Of a DNA stretch of 64,000 nt, positions 23,100-36,989 are shown piece after piece. Made by a program: the position numbers and the translations under genes. The notes beneath the pieces are model-generated. The model was not told the origin of the DNA. It saw only the letters and a list, made by a program, of their open reading frames with translations, and did no database searches. Origin of the DNA: Talpa occidentalis (Eukaryota; Chordata; Mammalia; Eulipotyphla; Talpidae); contig NW_023601433.1 in assembly GCF_014898055.3 (NCBI RefSeq), forward strand, positions 18,899,641 through 18,963,640. The letters run 5' to 3'. Each line of letters begins with the position of its first letter. The first letter of the stretch is position 1.

Positions 23100-23879
23100 C
23101 CTCACCCCACTGAAAGGAGGACTCTGGTGAAGTTTTTCTTAGAGGTGACCCAAGAACCCCCATCTGTGACCCCAACACCTCTCCCAAGGAAAGTCTGAGA
23201 AACTGTCATCCAGGCAAACTGGATGGGATTATTGGGCATAAAATGGCATTAGCAAAAACAAATTTAAGTATGGCGTTTAGTTTATGTCAACATTGCTGCA
23301 TTAGTGGTAAAAAAAAATCTGTACTCATGTAGGATGTTACAAAAGGGAAATGGTGTGGGATAAACAAGACCTGTACTGCCTTTGCAACTTTTTTGTAATT
23401 CGAACAGTATTCTTTAAATGTTATTTTTAAAAATACTCTCAATATTTAATAGGTTATAGATGGAAAGTTTTTTTTCTTTTCCAGTTTCCCAGGTATCACC
23501 GTCCAGGGAGTGGAGAGAAGGGTTCTGGGGAGAAAAGCTGGAAACCTCACACACAGGGCAGGCTCCGGAGTCTCCTCTCCCCTGAGCCCTGCTGCTCACA
23601 CTCCTCACAGAGCATCTCACCCAGGACGCCGCCCTCCAGGACCCCCAACTCTGCCCACCTCAGCCCCCGCCATGTCCTGGCGGCTCCACCAGAATCCGGA
23701 ACAGGCGGCAGCGCCCCCGTGTGGCCACAGGGCTGAGCACAGGAGCCCAGAGCCGCCCTTTCTCCTGCTCAGCCAGGCCCTCCCCAGGCTCCCTGGGCCC
23801 CCAGCGGCAGGACAGGGATCTGCACACAAGGGGCGCCCAAGTCCAGTGTCAGGTCAGAGTCCTCCAATTTTCTTAGTCC
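21915..23879 (+). repeat. Block B, inverted copy at 40857-42829
   Basis: Matches 40857-42829 in inverted orientation along its whole length, from the gap edge to the shared AGTCC at 23875-23879. It contains a (TG)n run at 23065-23098, longer than its mirror. About 23150-23480 resembles an ancient LINE-1 3' UTR (CCCACACCATTTCCC, CATGTAGGATGTTA). No ORF is supported. Confidence 0.9.
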
Positions 23880-26602
23880 TATGGACAAAGGACAAAAGCA
23901 GGTTTCCAGGTCCTAATAGCTGATTCCCAGATTATGGGCTGATCCCCAAATATAGAGGTTCCTTCGGCCTCGGGTGGATCCTTGGACTCCAGAGTCTCTG
24001 TACTTTGTTTCTGCTTCTGCTTCCAGGGGTGAAAGCGCCTCCTCCTGGGAATTAACATTCAATTCTACCCAGGAGCCCAGGTCCTCGCCCAAGAAAGGAA
24101 AAGGTTCCAGGATAATGCCAAGACCCGTGGGCCGACCACCCATCCACGTCTTAGAGCAGGGGGAGCAAGAGTGATCAGAGCCGGGAGAGACCCCGGGAGC
24201 TGGTGGTGGTATGTGGTGGATCATTGGTGGAAGGGCCACACAAAGAGGAACAATAACTATAGAAAGATGACCCACGCTGTCAGAAAATAAATAAATAAAT
24301 ATACATCTTTTTAAAAATTCTCCATCTCTGAATCAGGGGAGGTGGAGGAGAGCCCCCAGGGCATGGCTAGGAAGGTTGAGGCTCCTGGAAATGGAGCAGA
24401 GGATGAAAATGGGGACTAGAGGATGGGCCCAAAGGAGTGGTGGGGCACCAGGAAGGGTGGGGCCAGGAAGGGGCAGCATCGGGGACACTGCGAGGGGAAG
24501 GTCTGTGTGGGTGACACGGCTCAGGCTGGGGCTGGGAGAGTCTCTGTCTCCCCTGGTGCGACTGCAGAGGGGCTGGTGCTGTAACTGACCAGGGAATCAC
24601 TTACGTTCTGGGCCTTTCCTATCCATACAGGGCTGGTGTGACTCAAACACGCACACTCAGGCTGATGAAGGAGAGAGAGGAGGAGAGGACAGATGGTTAG
24701 GAGGAGGCCCCCATTTCCTGAGCCACAACATCCTCCTCAACTCCCCAATGCTGGGTGGTGGGGAGATTCCTGGAATCAAGAGGAGGTGATTCAGGGAATC
24801 AAGAGGAGAAAGGCCTGCGCTGCTCTGGAGGGTCAGCCCTGGGGGCTGATTCTGGGCTCCAGGGCCCCACTCCCTACAGGCAGGTCAGAGTCAGCCCTGC
24901 TGCTCACAGTTCCAGGCTGCTGAGAGCCCCTCTGTGCCGTGACCCTGCAGACACCGCTCTGGGGATAGTATAAAGAAACAAAACAGCAAAATTAAATGGG
25001 AATCTAAAAACGGTAGAACTGATTTTAAAAATCACATATTTTGAATGACACTTCAGGGATGTGGATGCCTATCTCTGACAGCTCATTGCAATCAGGGCTT
25101 TGACTGTCACGTGAGCTACTCTGGCCTCCACTGTTTCTTGTGAGAAAACAGCCACTGATCACTTTATTGCCTGAATATCTTACTGGTTTATACCAAATCT
25201 CTTCCTACTTTGCTTCTAAAACAAAGATCCGGCATCTCCACAGTCTCTGAAGGGCAGGCGGCAGGAGGGGCCTCACTCAGAGGCTCCAGCTCTGGGTCCC
25301 ATGAGGCTGGGATGGGGACGAGATGTTGGCGGATCTGAACGGCCATGATCAGCATGGAAGGACCTGCCTCAGAGCTCATGCATGTGGATCCTGGAGAAAA
25401 CCGTCAGGTCCTTGTCCTGTGGGCGAACCCTTAGCTGAGTGTCCACCGTGTGAAGGGAGTCACCCCAGAGAGGGACCAGGAGGGGAGCCCGGGTGGGAAG
25501 TCTCAGCCCCTGTGAGCCTGACTCTGTGACGTGGCGAGTCCCTTCTGCTTCATTCTCCTCACGAGAAAGAGCCAGCGAGTCAGACACTCCCGGGGGGCAC
25601 TGTCTCCCCTCCTGTGTATCCCAGAATTGGAGGAAAATTGAAAACCAACACAGTAGACCTTCTGGACACTCATTATTTCTATTCTGTCCACATAAAAAAT
25701 AAGCTGCCTCCCACCCAAGGCCCCTAAAAGTCTCTCCCATCGCAGGAGCAGCGTGACATCAGCATCTCGCGCGTGACTCAGGACCACGCAGAGGAGGCGC
25801 CTTGAGAACATCTGTGCAGTCAAATTGTCTGTGCTCAGCTCCTCGTGGGCTACAGCAGTTTTCCCATAAGCCCTCGATGAAGATACAGTGGAGAACAGAC
25901 ACAGGGCTACTTGTAGACCCATTTTTTAATGTTTTAAAAGCAAATTTATTGAGATATAACTTTTGGTCATTGAGTCATTTGTTGAAGGCTCACCTGTCAT
26001 GTCCTTTTGGTAAGCGCAGAGCAGGACAATCATCCCATACTCTACCTTGAGAACATCTCCATCACCACAACAACCTTGTTTCCTGGGTCTGGGCCCATGG
26101 GGCACCACCCCCTCTTTCCCCTCCCCAGCCCTGTGCAGCCAGAGCCCACTCTCTGCCTCTGGGGATGGGCCAGGGAACTTCTCTCTAAACACATCCCAGG
26201 CGACTCCGCTGACACAGACCTGCAGTGGACATTTGGGGTACCCTAACCCAATGCATGCTGGTGCCCAGGAACATACTCCACAGGGCGTTAAGGTCACAGA
26301 GAACCACATGACCCCACCCTCGAGGCCCTGCAGCCTGGGGTGTGTGAGGAGAGAAGGGCTGCAGTAGCTGCCTCAGAGGGGGCCAAGGGCAGAGCCAGGG
26401 AGGTTCCTTCCTCAGCAGGAAGGGACGTGGGAGCTGGGTCTTGAAAGCCAGATGTGGGCACAGGAACAGAAGTGGCTCAGGGAGCTGATGAAAGGCCAGC
26501 TACTTGACCTCAGCAGTTACTTTCGCTGTGTGACCTTGGAGATCCCTCCCCAGCACTCTGTGAACTGGGAAGTGATACTGACCTGACACCCCTCCCCCAC
26601 AC
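23880..26602. other. Single-copy spacer C
   Basis: Not seen elsewhere in the window. It contains a short (AAAT)n at 24285 and a probable old LINE-1 3' UTR remnant at about 25925-26090 (AGCAAATTTATTGAGATATAAC). Its long open frames overlap on both strands and show no domain. Nothing else is recognised. Confidence 0.5.
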
Positions 26603-26779
26603 CCTCTCAGAAACAAGGACATGGACACTTAGGGGTTATGGCAGTGCCCAGGTCAGAACCCCAGCCACCTGGCTAATGTCTGGGCCTCTGGACCGACACC
26701 ATCCTCCAAACTGACCAGGGGACCAAGGAGGCGGTGACCCTGGAGCCCGCACCACCCGCTCCAGATACCACACATTACT

Positions 26780-26940
26780 TGGTTGGATTTGACTGAAGAC
26801 AAAAGCACTGTAGTAAGTCATCATGTCATCACCCTTTATGGAAATTAATTGAACTCACCAAAGAATAAGACACAGAGTGACTGGTTGTACCAAAAACAAA
26901 ACCCAACTTGATGCTGCCTCCAGGAGACAGGATCAAAACA
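26780..26940 (+). mobile_element. LINE-1 ORF2 5' fragment, right-arm copy
   Basis: Mirror of 21480-21640, same break points. Confidence 0.55.
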
Positions 26941-29900
26941 GCCCACTGCGGGAGACAGGTATAGGCCAGGATGCTTCAGGAGCTGCCCAGTGTGGACAGT
27001 TCACACCCCACTGCTGGAGAAGCCAAGACAGGGGGAGGATCCTGCAGGCGTGATTGTATTTTTTTATATATATATTCTTCTTTTTTTTTTTAACTTCAGT
27101 TTTCACTTGTAAACGCTGTTTGTTTCCCCCCCCCACTCAGGTGTAGTCCCCATAGAGTTTCCTTCTCCAAGGCACCCGTGCACCATCACCTCAGTCCCCT
27201 ATCTTCTCCCTCCCTCCCTCTGGTCCTCTGCACACTGGGGATCAGAGGGAAACTGAGACAGACACAAAGGAATGGGGCAGGGACAGAGAAGCAGAGAAGG
27301 ACAGGGACACACACAGAGAGTGAGATGAGGACAGACCAAGAGGGGGAGAGAGAACATCAGAGGGACATACAGAAAGAGAAAGGGAGACTCAGCCAGTGAG
27401 GACAGGGAAGGGAGACAGAAGAGGCCTCGCTGGCATCAGTCACTGTTGGAGTGGACACCCCATGCCTTGGGTGGCCTCGTCCCAATCAGAACCCAGCCCC
27501 AAGTCCATACAACCTACAGGCAGTTGGGCAGGTGTGTGAGCAGGCAGGGCTTGGGGGTCCCTGAGATGTTTATCGCCAGCACGTGTACACTGTTTTGGCC
27601 TTGGCACCTTGACTGTGCCGACAAGGCCCTGTAGGGCACAGCCAGAGAGGAGCAGGGCTGAGTTTGGGTGGATTCCACCTCGAGGGAGAACAGGCACACC
27701 GGGTGGGAGATGTCTCAGCCCCCAGCAGGGCTGGCCAGGCCTGGGTGAGCCATGTGCAGGTGCCCTCCCCCGGGTGGGACCCTCCAAGTGCTGTGAGCCT
27801 GACACCAGCCTCCCTTCCAAGGGCAGCAGAGAGGAGTGGCCCACTCCCCAGGACCACCCCAGGGAGAGGCTCCACACTCTGGAGCTCCTCTGGGCCCATT
27901 GGAGACGGAGCCTGAAGTTGCTGGAGCTGCAGGGCCTCCTCCCTGGCAGGGAGGACGAGTCAGGTTAGCAGCCAGAGACCTGGGTCTCCAGCTTGGCCCT
28001 GGCTTCATGGCACTATCCAAGGTCTCTGGGAGGCTGTGCTGCTCTCAGTGCTGTGAGATGAGCCTGGCATGGAGGGCGAAAAGGGTGGCCCAGGCAGCCA
28101 TGGGGGGGAGTAGGGCATCTGTGTGAGCAGGAAGTCCATGGAAGGGGACCCAGGAAGTGACATCACCTCCGAGAGATGACAGGGCACACATCACCTTGGA
28201 ACCCTGGTCCCCAGGCAGTTGGTTCTGAACCAAACCTGACCCAGCTCACTTGCCTGGTGGACCTGGACCCGGCCCCACTTTTTCTTACTGTTAGCCCAGG
28301 TCTCCCCACAGTGGACCCAAAAAAGGTCTCCGAAACTCGTCTCCCTCTGCTGCAAGGCATGAGGAGCCTGTCCGTATGTCTCAGGCCAACACCAGCACTG
28401 CCCCTGAGGTAACTAGGGGGGCCCTGGGACAGGTCAGGCCAAGCCAGGGCTCTGATGCCCCCACCCCTCCCTTCCCCCTGTGAGTGTGGGTGTGCGAGCT
28501 GTGAGGGTGAGTGTGTGCGTTTCAAGGAAGGAGGGTCTGGCGAACCCAGGAGGCGGGTCATGTCTCCACCACAACCAGCCTGGCTTGTGGTTGGACCCAG
28601 AGAGTCATGGCTGCTCCCTCTTGCCCCAGCTGGTTGCCACCCAGCAGGTATGTCTGTTTGCTCCCAGAAGGTGCTCTCTGTTCAGGAAGGTGAAGAGGCC
28701 CAAAGAGTGCATTCCCCCGAATGTCCTCCCACAGCCCAGTGTGGGATCTGTCACTTCCAGGTTGAAGTGCACCCACAACTTTGAGATTGGGGCACATGTC
28801 CAAAGGAACTGGCTGGAGTACAAAAACCCTTGGAGTTGCTGTCCAAGGGTGAGCGGCCCAGGCTGGTGCATGGGCCGACTGGATGGGTAGGGTCAGGTGC
28901 CCCTTGGAGGAGACCACACGGGCTAGATTTGGACCACGAGCAGTATGACATGGCATCTGTAGCTGACAAATTTGGGGAACAGAATCCCAAGGGCCCCTAT
29001 TTTAGGCTGGTCTCTGCTCAGGGCTCTAGCATGTGGTCTGTTTGAAAAGGCAAATGGCAATCTGGCATGTGGCTGATGGCCTGTCCTCTTGCATATCAAG
29101 TGCCTTCTCAAGGAGTACAGCCGGGCTCCCCTGCAGCCCATGGGACAGGCCACAAGCCCAGAGAATTTGCTGATTGGAGAGAACAGACACCAGGGTGTCT
29201 CTGCTTGTGCTACAGGATCCCTGCAGGGGCTGGTTCCCCAGGCAGGGCTGCTGTTGCCTTCGCACCCCACTTGAACCTGCAGGATGTTGGCCAGAGGTGG
29301 CTTCCTCCCACAGGTGTGGTTTGAGCTCAGGACGCTCTTGCATAGGCTGCATTCTCCTGGCCAGGGCCTGGCTGTTCCAGCGGGGGAGGTGTGAGCTCAG
29401 CACTTTCCCCATGGGGTGCAGCGTCCTAGTCATTGTCTGGTTCCTCCTGTGGCACTCCTCTTATCTCAGAATCCTCAAAGAAGTCTTCGGAATCCTGCTC
29501 CAGTCTTAGCTTCCCCTGAAGGGGTGCATGTGAACTGCCCACACTGGGTAGCTCCTGAAGCATCCTGGCCTATACCTGTCTCCCACAGTGGGGCTGGTCT
29601 AAACACAACACTGCCAGGATGCCCTGCTGGGGCCTGGCAAGAGCCTGGCTCCCTGCAAACAGGTGGTGTGTGCTTGTGCCCAGCAGGTTGTCCCACTGGT
29701 TGCAGGTCCTGGCCTGGTTTCCCTAGCAGGGCTCAGCAGCCTGGGGATCCTGCTGGAATCTGGGGAGTTTCCAGCTGACTCTGCAGGGGATTAGTGAGCT
29801 CAGAGTGCCCAGGAACACCTACAGCATACTGGGCATTTTCTGTCTGACCCAGAAGGCCTGCTGGCTCTCCTGTTCCTCTGGAACAACATATGCAGAGGGT

Positions 29901-30458
29901 GCTCACCTGATACCATTCCTCCGGGGTCCCATCCCCTGACCCCTGTCCTGCCTGTCCACCTCTGGTGCAGACTAAGCACCGCTGACCCCAAACCTTATCC
30001 ACCTCTCTAGCCACATATCCTCGTTGAACTTCTACTCCCCTCCACCCACAGACACCTGACCCTCCTCTTGTAGTTCAAAATCTTTGTTTCCTAATTGATT
30101 TCAAGTTGTTTCATTTTATTTCCTCCAGGGTTTCTTGTTCATTATAGAAATACTAATAAAGTTTGTTTTGTATCACCCAATTTTTTCACTCCTTTAGCAT
30201 CCAGTTCTGTCATAGTGCTGGCCTCCTTCTCGCTATGGCCTTGCAGAAGATCTACAACCCAGTGTAAACCCTTTACCCAAACCACTCACAGCCGAGGCCC
30301 CTCAGGCCCTGATTCCCTCACATGTCTGCTGCCTCTGTTCTGAATTCTACCTGGGCATTTTACAGAGAAGGAACCAAATAAATGGTGACTTTGGATCTTC
30401 CCAAGTATACAACAGAGGTAGTACACATGTTAGGTATAACACAAATTTGGTTTTTTGG

Positions 30459-30575
30459 GCCTCCCTGGTGTCCTAGGGGTGAAGCCTCAGTGCTGTCACC
30501 ACTGAGGCCTGAATCTAGCCCAGCTCAGGGAGCTGACTCTCCAAGGGCTCAGAAGATTTTCCTGTCTCACCAGAC
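30459..30575 (+). mobile_element. Variant tRNA-derived SINE fragment, right-arm copy
   Basis: Mirror of 17836-17957. It begins GGGCCTCCCTGGTGTCCTAG and abuts the LINE-1 fragment. Confidence 0.5.
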
Positions 30576-32236
30576 GCTCCCCTTATATCAGATAAAACAG
30601 ATTTCAAACTCAAAAAGGTAAAAAGAGACCCCAATGGTCACTACATTATGATCAAGGGGACAATACTTCAAGAAGAAATAACACTCATTAACATATATAC
30701 ACCAAACGAAGGAGCACCAAAATATATCAGACAACTATTGTCATCTCTGAAAACAGACATCAGAGAAAACACATACGTAGTGGGAGACTTCAACACACCA
30801 CTATCAACAATGGATAGATCAATGAGACAAAAAATAAGTAAAGACACTAAAGCTCTAAATAAGGACCTAGAGCGCTTTGGCTTAACAGACATCTATAGAA
30901 CACTAAACCCAAAAATAACAGTGTACACATTTTCCTCAAGCGCACATGGATCATTCTCCAGGATCGATCACATACTGGGACACAAGACAAACATCAACAG
31001 ATACACCAACACCAAGATCGAAATCATACCAACCATCTTTTCTGACCACAAAGGCATCAAACTAGAAATAAACCATAAAAAGAAGGCAAGGAACTCTCCT
31101 ATCTCTTGGAGATTGAAAACCACACTACTGAAAGACCACTGGACTAATGAGGCGATCAAAGAAGAAATTAAAAAATTCTTTGAATTGGGCCTCCCCAGTG
31201 GCACAGCGGTTAGCGCTGGGTTGTGAAGCTGCCCGCGGCCTCTGCGGTGCTGCTTTGATCCCCGGCTGCTCCCCCGACAGCGGAGGAGGGTCCCACATGG
31301 TGCACAGACCTCTCCTGCCGCCTGCTGCTCCCCTCAACAGTGTACTTCTGTCCTTCTACCTGCTCTGCTAACCGCTCTGGCTCTGGGGAATTCTCTCACC
31401 CTCCCACACTTCTGACTGTACCCAGTGCTTGTATAAATAAATAAATATAAAAATAAATCTTTAAAAAAATTCTTTGAATTGAATGACAATGAGGACACCA
31501 ATTTCCTAAATATATGGGATGCAGCAAAAGCAGTCATAAGAGGAGAATATATAGCAATAGAGGCTCACATCAAGAAACAAGAAAGAACACAAAGAAACAA
31601 CCTAATTTCGAAGCTCAAAGATCTAGAAAAAGAAAACCAAAAAAAAAAAAAAACCCAAAACCAGTAGAAGAAACGAAATAATAAAAACCAAAGCAGAAAT
31701 AAATGAAATTGAAACTAAAAAAAATCCAAAAGATCAATGAAACCAAGAGCTGGTTCTTCGAAAATATCAATAAAATAGACAAACCCCTAGCCAGGCTCAC
31801 AAAGGAAAAAAGGGAGAAAGCACAAATAAACAGTATCATAAATGAAAGAGGAAAATCACAACGGACACAGCAGAAATCAAAAGAATAATCAGTAACTACT
31901 ATGAACAGTTATATGGAAACAAGTTCAACAATCTAGAAGAGATGGACAAATTCCTCCAACTCTACAATCACACAAAGCTAGATAAAGAAGTAGAACACCT
32001 AAACAGACCAATTACAAGCAGCAAAATTTAAATGATAATAAAAACCTCCCCAAAAAAAAAGCCCAGGACCTGATGGATTTACAAATGAATTCTACCAAAC
32101 ATTCAGAGACAAATTAGTGCCTATCCTTCACAAAATCTTCCAAAAAAATTGAGAAGGAAGGGACAATACCCAACACGTTCTATGAAGCCAACATTACAAT
32201 ATTACCAAAACCGAACAAGGACAAGACAAAAAAGGA
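30576..32236 (+). mobile_element. LINE-1 internal fragment, right-arm copy
   Basis: Mirror of 16150-17835. The endonuclease part is open from 30648 (GDFNTPL, FSDHKGI) until the nested SINE. Small indels in A-runs break the rest. Confidence 0.9.
31186..31471 (+). mobile_element. tRNA-derived SINE (younger subfamily), right-arm copy
   Basis: Mirror of 16928-17229 with the same target-site duplication (AAAAAATTCTTTGAATT). The head is GGGCCTCCCCAGTGGCACAGCGG and the B-box is GCTTTGATCCCCGG. The tail is short (AAATAAATAAATATAAAAATAAAT), unlike the long (TTTA)n of the left copy. Confidence 0.93.
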
Positions 32237-34769
32237 TCTGGGGGCACATTGGATAGACGGCACCAATGGTCAGATCAGATCCAATCAGGTAGCCCTGTCT
32301 GGAGACACCTGAATTCTCAGACTAAAAACACTATCAGTGATACCTCCTGTAGTTAGGTGTCTAGTCCTGGAAAGGCCTTGCTGGAAATCAGCATGCAACT
32401 CTATAGCAGGTGTTACATCTGCAGCATGTGTAGGAAGACCCCTCTTAACTTCCAGCTGCCCCCAGCACAGCAGCCAGGTGCAATGGGGCATGACCAGCTC
32501 CATAGCAGAAGGGGCTCCTTGCACCAGAGTGGTTTTGGGTACATGCCAGTCAGGTTTGAACCTGGCCAGTGCCATTTAATGGCAGCACAGCCTGCCTGCC
32601 TGGCTCTTCTGCAGAGCCCACTGTTGGCACAAGACCACACAACCTCAGGGTAGATAGGGTTTCACATGCTGGTAGGGGTTCTGTTTTAAAGAAGATGTGA
32701 CATTGTAAAAAGAGCAGTCAGATTTTATCTCATGCAGGAGCCAATCAAATGTTGAAATGGTGTCAGTTTTGAAGATGCACCAATTCAGTATGAAAGGGGG
32801 ATAACACAGAAGGAAGTATAAGCTGGGACAGTTTCTGGTTTCATGCGTTGATTGGGAGACTCCATTTGGACACTCATTTACTGAGACCTTCATTCATCAA
32901 AACCTTCATTCATTGCAGACCTTTGCATCTGATCTCTCCTTGGAAACACTGCTTGTCATTTGCTTCCGCCTCTAACTCTGCTCCCACATTGCCTGTTGAC
33001 TGGTGTCCCTGGCCTATGTGTAGCATCTCTGGAAAAGCTGTAAATTGGTGCCTGGTCCTCTAACACCACTTGTGAAAAGAGCTGTCTCCTGTTGGCCTAT
33101 GTTTGGCATCTTTAAAGAGTGTAACACCGATGCCTGATCTTCCACATCCCCGCCTGCTGACTGGCACTGCAGGCATGTGCAACACCACCTCTAATCAGCA
33201 GCTTCTGATCTTCCAGCACCACTGCTCACTGCCGCCCCTTCCTCCAGAATTCCTGACACAACCTCTTGGTGCAGTTGCATCTGACACTGTCCAGTCCAGC
33301 CTTCAGATTTCTGCCTCAGCACCTCCTATTAAAACAATGTGGCTGCTTGCACTGGGAGTGGCAAATAGTGAAAAGCTTGTGGTCTCTGCTGCTTTCAGAG
33401 CAGGCTACACATACTGGGATAGTGGAGTGGGAAATCACTGCTGCCACTCAGTCTCCGGGCACCTTTGCTTAGGCAGCAGGCTGCAGGAAAGCCTCTAGGG
33501 CCCCTCTGACTTTAGGGACCTTGCATCCCTGTTGCACTGTGACTACCACCAGCTGCCACCATGAGCCGGGTCCTGGTTCATCACTTATTGGTGTGCACTA
33601 CCTCCAGGCTCTGATTGACAGGACAGGACCATCCTGCATAAGCAAGCTTTGGTTTGGACTACTAGACGCTGTGGACACTCTTTGGGGTAGGACAGCCTGC
33701 CATCCGTGGCCTTAGAAACTTTCCTTTTCCCCAATTCCCCCTCATTGCACCCTGAGCCTGACTTGTGTCTTGCAGATGTGAGCACATAGATGAGGACCCA
33801 CAGACTGTGTCATCCCTCAGCTTTACATGGTTTCACATGGACACACAGTCTTGACTGTTCTGTGACCAGAGCTGCTTGGCCACACTGACTTGGAGGACTG
33901 AGGAAAGCTACACTCCCATTCTTGACTCATTATGGCAGTAAGCAATGATATTGTTTACGCTTCTAAGTTAGGGAGTGATTTGATTCACTAAGTAGATGTA
34001 TACATCAAGTACCAGCTGTGTTAACTGAAAATCACATCCTGTTTGAAGCACCCTGACAGTGTATGCTTTAACTCAGAAGCACTTCCAAGAGCCAGATGTC
34101 TCTTCCACAGGGCTCCCGGTGACTCCTCTATGGCACTGCTCACCAGGGCTTCAATTTCAGGTTGAACCAAGTCTCTTCCAAGGCTGAATTAGGTCTTCAG
34201 GTCTTCTGAGCCCAGAAAGCTCCCAAGGGATTCCTGAGTCCTCTTAGTGGAGAGGTTCACCCCCCCTATTGGCACTAAAGAACTCAAGCCATTTTGGTGG
34301 CTAATAAATTATTATTGGTATTTGATTCACGAAGCCTTATCAGGTTTGCATCTGAAGGGCAAAAACTAAAACACAGAAAGTAAAAATTCTAGTCAGAATG
34401 CCTACCTCTGTGTAACACCATGATGCTCAGCAGGAACATGGAAATATCAGAATTGGGAGGGCCTGTTCCACAGTGTGAGCTGAGAAATCAGGGCAATGGT
34501 TCTTGATGAACCCCCAGCAGAGAACATTGGGAAAGGTTTCCTGATACAAACAGCTAAACTAACTCCTGACACAAGGTTAATTGAAGAGAAAAAAAAAATG
34601 GACATTCCCGACAGAAGTAGCACATTTTGGAAAAAGTTGAAAGAATATGTAGTTTAGTACAACTGAGTAAGTAGTTACTGAGAAGGTAAGATTGCTAGGA
34701 GAAATAGAATCATACTGAAAAACCCTTGATGTCAGGCTAAGACGCGGGGACTGCTTCTAAAGACAATAA
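32237..34769. other. Duplicated unclassified sequence, right-arm copy
   Basis: Mirror of 13614-16149. The LTR-like features (CCAATCA near 32742, TATAAGCTGGGAC near 32817) read on the plus strand here. No gene is supported. Confidence 0.3.
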
Positions 34770-34855
34770 GAGGGGCCTCCCCTTTGGTGCAATGGTTGAG
34801 CGATGGGTTGCGAAGCTGCCCACAGCCTCTTAAGTGCTGTTTCAATTCTTGGCCT
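34770..34855 (+). mobile_element. SINE head fragment, right-arm copy
   Basis: Mirror of 13530-13613. The head begins GGCCTCCCCTTTGGTGCAATGG. Confidence 0.75.
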
Positions 34856-34964
34856 AATTCTTTTCTAGGCATCTCTACCAACTTGGAAGGCACTCTGGGA
34901 AACTATCAAGAATTTACAGCAAACAAAAGTTCAATCGAATAAAATCATCTTCACAATTGCAGGA

Positions 34965-35235
34965 AAGAGGCCTTCCCTCACAGCACAAAGGATTAAATCT
35001 CAGCATTATGAAGCTGTTTGCAGCACAGAGTTAGATCCCTGGCCAGGGAGCTGCCCACATGGCACGACAGACCTCTCCTGTCTCGCCTGCTGCTCCCCTC
35101 AGCAGTGTATTTCACTCAATCTGCCTGTTCTGCTCCTGACTCTGTCCCTGGTGAATCCTCTCACCACCCACACCTTGGGCTTGTACCCCAGCTCTTGTAT
35201 GCATAAATACATAAATCTTAAAAAATAAGAGAACG
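34965..35235 (+). mobile_element. tRNA-derived SINE (older subfamily), right-arm copy
   Basis: Mirror of 13158-13425. It ends CTTGTATGCATAAATACATAAATC. Confidence 0.85.
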
Positions 35236-35249
35236 CTTTGTGCATAATT

Positions 35250-36395
35250 TTGACAAAAAATATCCATAAGGTACACATATCAAAAAGCAAGAAGCAACAA
35301 GTGTTGGTGGAGATATGGAGTCAAAAGAACACTTTTTCACTGTTGGTGTTGGTAGTCTGGTGTCGCTCCTATGGAAAACAGTATGGAGTTTTCTCAAAAG
35401 AATAAAAGTTGATCTGCCACGTGACCCAGCAATCCTACTCCTGGGTTTCTACTGCTGAAATACAAAAACACTAATTTGAAAGGAAACTTGCTCTCCCATG
35501 TTTATTGCTGCACTATTTACAATAACCAAGATGTGGGGACAACTTAAGTGCCCGATCAGATAAATGGATCAAGAATATGTGATGTGTATACACAATGGAA
35601 TACTACTCAGCAATGAAAAAATATAAACTCATGCCATTTATAGCAACATGGATGGAACTAAAAGGCATTATGTGGAGTGAAATAAGTCACTAGAAAAAGA
35701 CAATACCAGGTAGCATCACTTGTACGTGGACTATAGAGAAAGCAAATAAAGGAACCTCAAACTTTAAAGGTAATCCTTGCCCCTGATCACAGAACTGAGG
35801 TCCCCAAGGGGAAGAAGAATAGGGAGGGGTGAGAGAGACGCGGGAGAAAGCACAATGGCTATGGGGGCAGACTGCGGGTGTTTTTGCAGTGGGTGCACTT
35901 TGGTGACTGCATATAGGGCACAGAGACCTTACAAAATACTAACACTGGTGGAAACATATCTTACTCAATTACATTTTAAAAGATTATTTTTTATTGACTC
36001 CTTGAACAAAAATAACATATGGGGTAAGGGAGAAAGGATTTGAGTGGGAATTGCAGAAGGGGCCTAACCCAGAAGTAACATAAATCCCAAATAAATAATT
36101 AAACAGTACACCTCAAGCAACTTGAGAAATAAAACAAAGAATAACTAAAATAAAAGAAGGGAAATTATTTAAATTGGAGCAGAAATAAATGAAACACAAG
36201 TCAAAAGCCAAAAAAAATCCATGAACTAAGAGTTACTTCTTCAATAAACAACACTGATAAATCTTTAGCTAGGCTAACAATGGAAGCAAGAGAAAATTTA
36301 TGAATAGAATTAGACAAAAATGGAAATTACTACAGCTAGCAGAGAAATACAAAGGTCATGAGAGCACTGTGACTGACTATGCTAGCAAATTAAAT
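35250..36395 (+). mobile_element. Old LINE-1 fragments, right-arm copy
   Basis: Mirror of 11985-13155. The ORF2 C-terminal region, 3' UTR and a central ORF2 piece read on the plus strand, with many stops. Confidence 0.75.
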
Positions 36396-36399
36396 ATAT

Positions 36400-36676
36400 T
36401 TTTTTTCTTTTTTTTTAAAGACTTATTTATTTATGCTGATAAGAACTGGGGTACTGGCCAGAGACTGGGAGGGTGAGAGGATTCACCAGAGACAGAGTGG
36501 GGAGCAGAACAAGCAGACTGACGAAATATACCACTGAGGGGAGCAGCAGTCGAGACAGGAGAGGTCTGCCGTGTCATGTGGGTAGCTCCGAGGCGGCAGG
36601 GATCAAACAGGCACTGCAGAAGCTGCGGACAGCTTCACAGCGCTGTGCTCAACTGCCTGCACCACAATAGAGGCCC
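36400..36676 (-). mobile_element. tRNA-derived SINE (older subfamily), right-arm copy
   Basis: Mirror of 11700-11978, inserted in the LINE-1 ORF2 fragment. Confidence 0.88.
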
Positions 36677-36976
36677 TGTATAGATCTTTCACCTCTTTTA
36701 TTAGGTTCATTCCCAAGTATTTATTTTTTTTTGTTTCAATTACATAAGGGATGGTTTTCTTGATTTATTCTTCTGCAGATTGATTGTGTATAGTAAGGCT
36801 ACTGATTTTTGTGTGTTGATTTGGAATATTGCCACTTTACTGAACTGTTTGATTATTTTGAGTAGTTTTTCTGTGGAGTTTTTAGGGTTCTCAGTGTATA
36901 TTATCGTATTATCTGCAAATTGTGATAGTTTTACTTCTTTCCCCATCTGCATTCCTTGTATGTTTAGACATAGGTA
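36677..36976 (-). mobile_element. LINE-1 ORF2 fragment, right-arm copy
   Basis: Mirror of 11402-11699, with the same FADN substitution. Confidence 0.85.
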
Positions 36977-36989
36977 TTAACACTGATTT
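36977..36989. other. Empty (pre-insertion) site of the left-arm LINE-1
   Basis: TTAACACTGATTT occurs once here, exactly where the left arm has the 6.3-kb LINE-1 flanked by two copies. The sequence on either side is continuous with the left-arm flanks. Confidence 0.96.

Noticed and set aside
23690..23730. CTCF-like site in block B (GGCAGCGCCCCCGTGTGGCC)
   Set aside because: Only a partial core match in a single site, without the repeated, conserved context seen in the tandem array.
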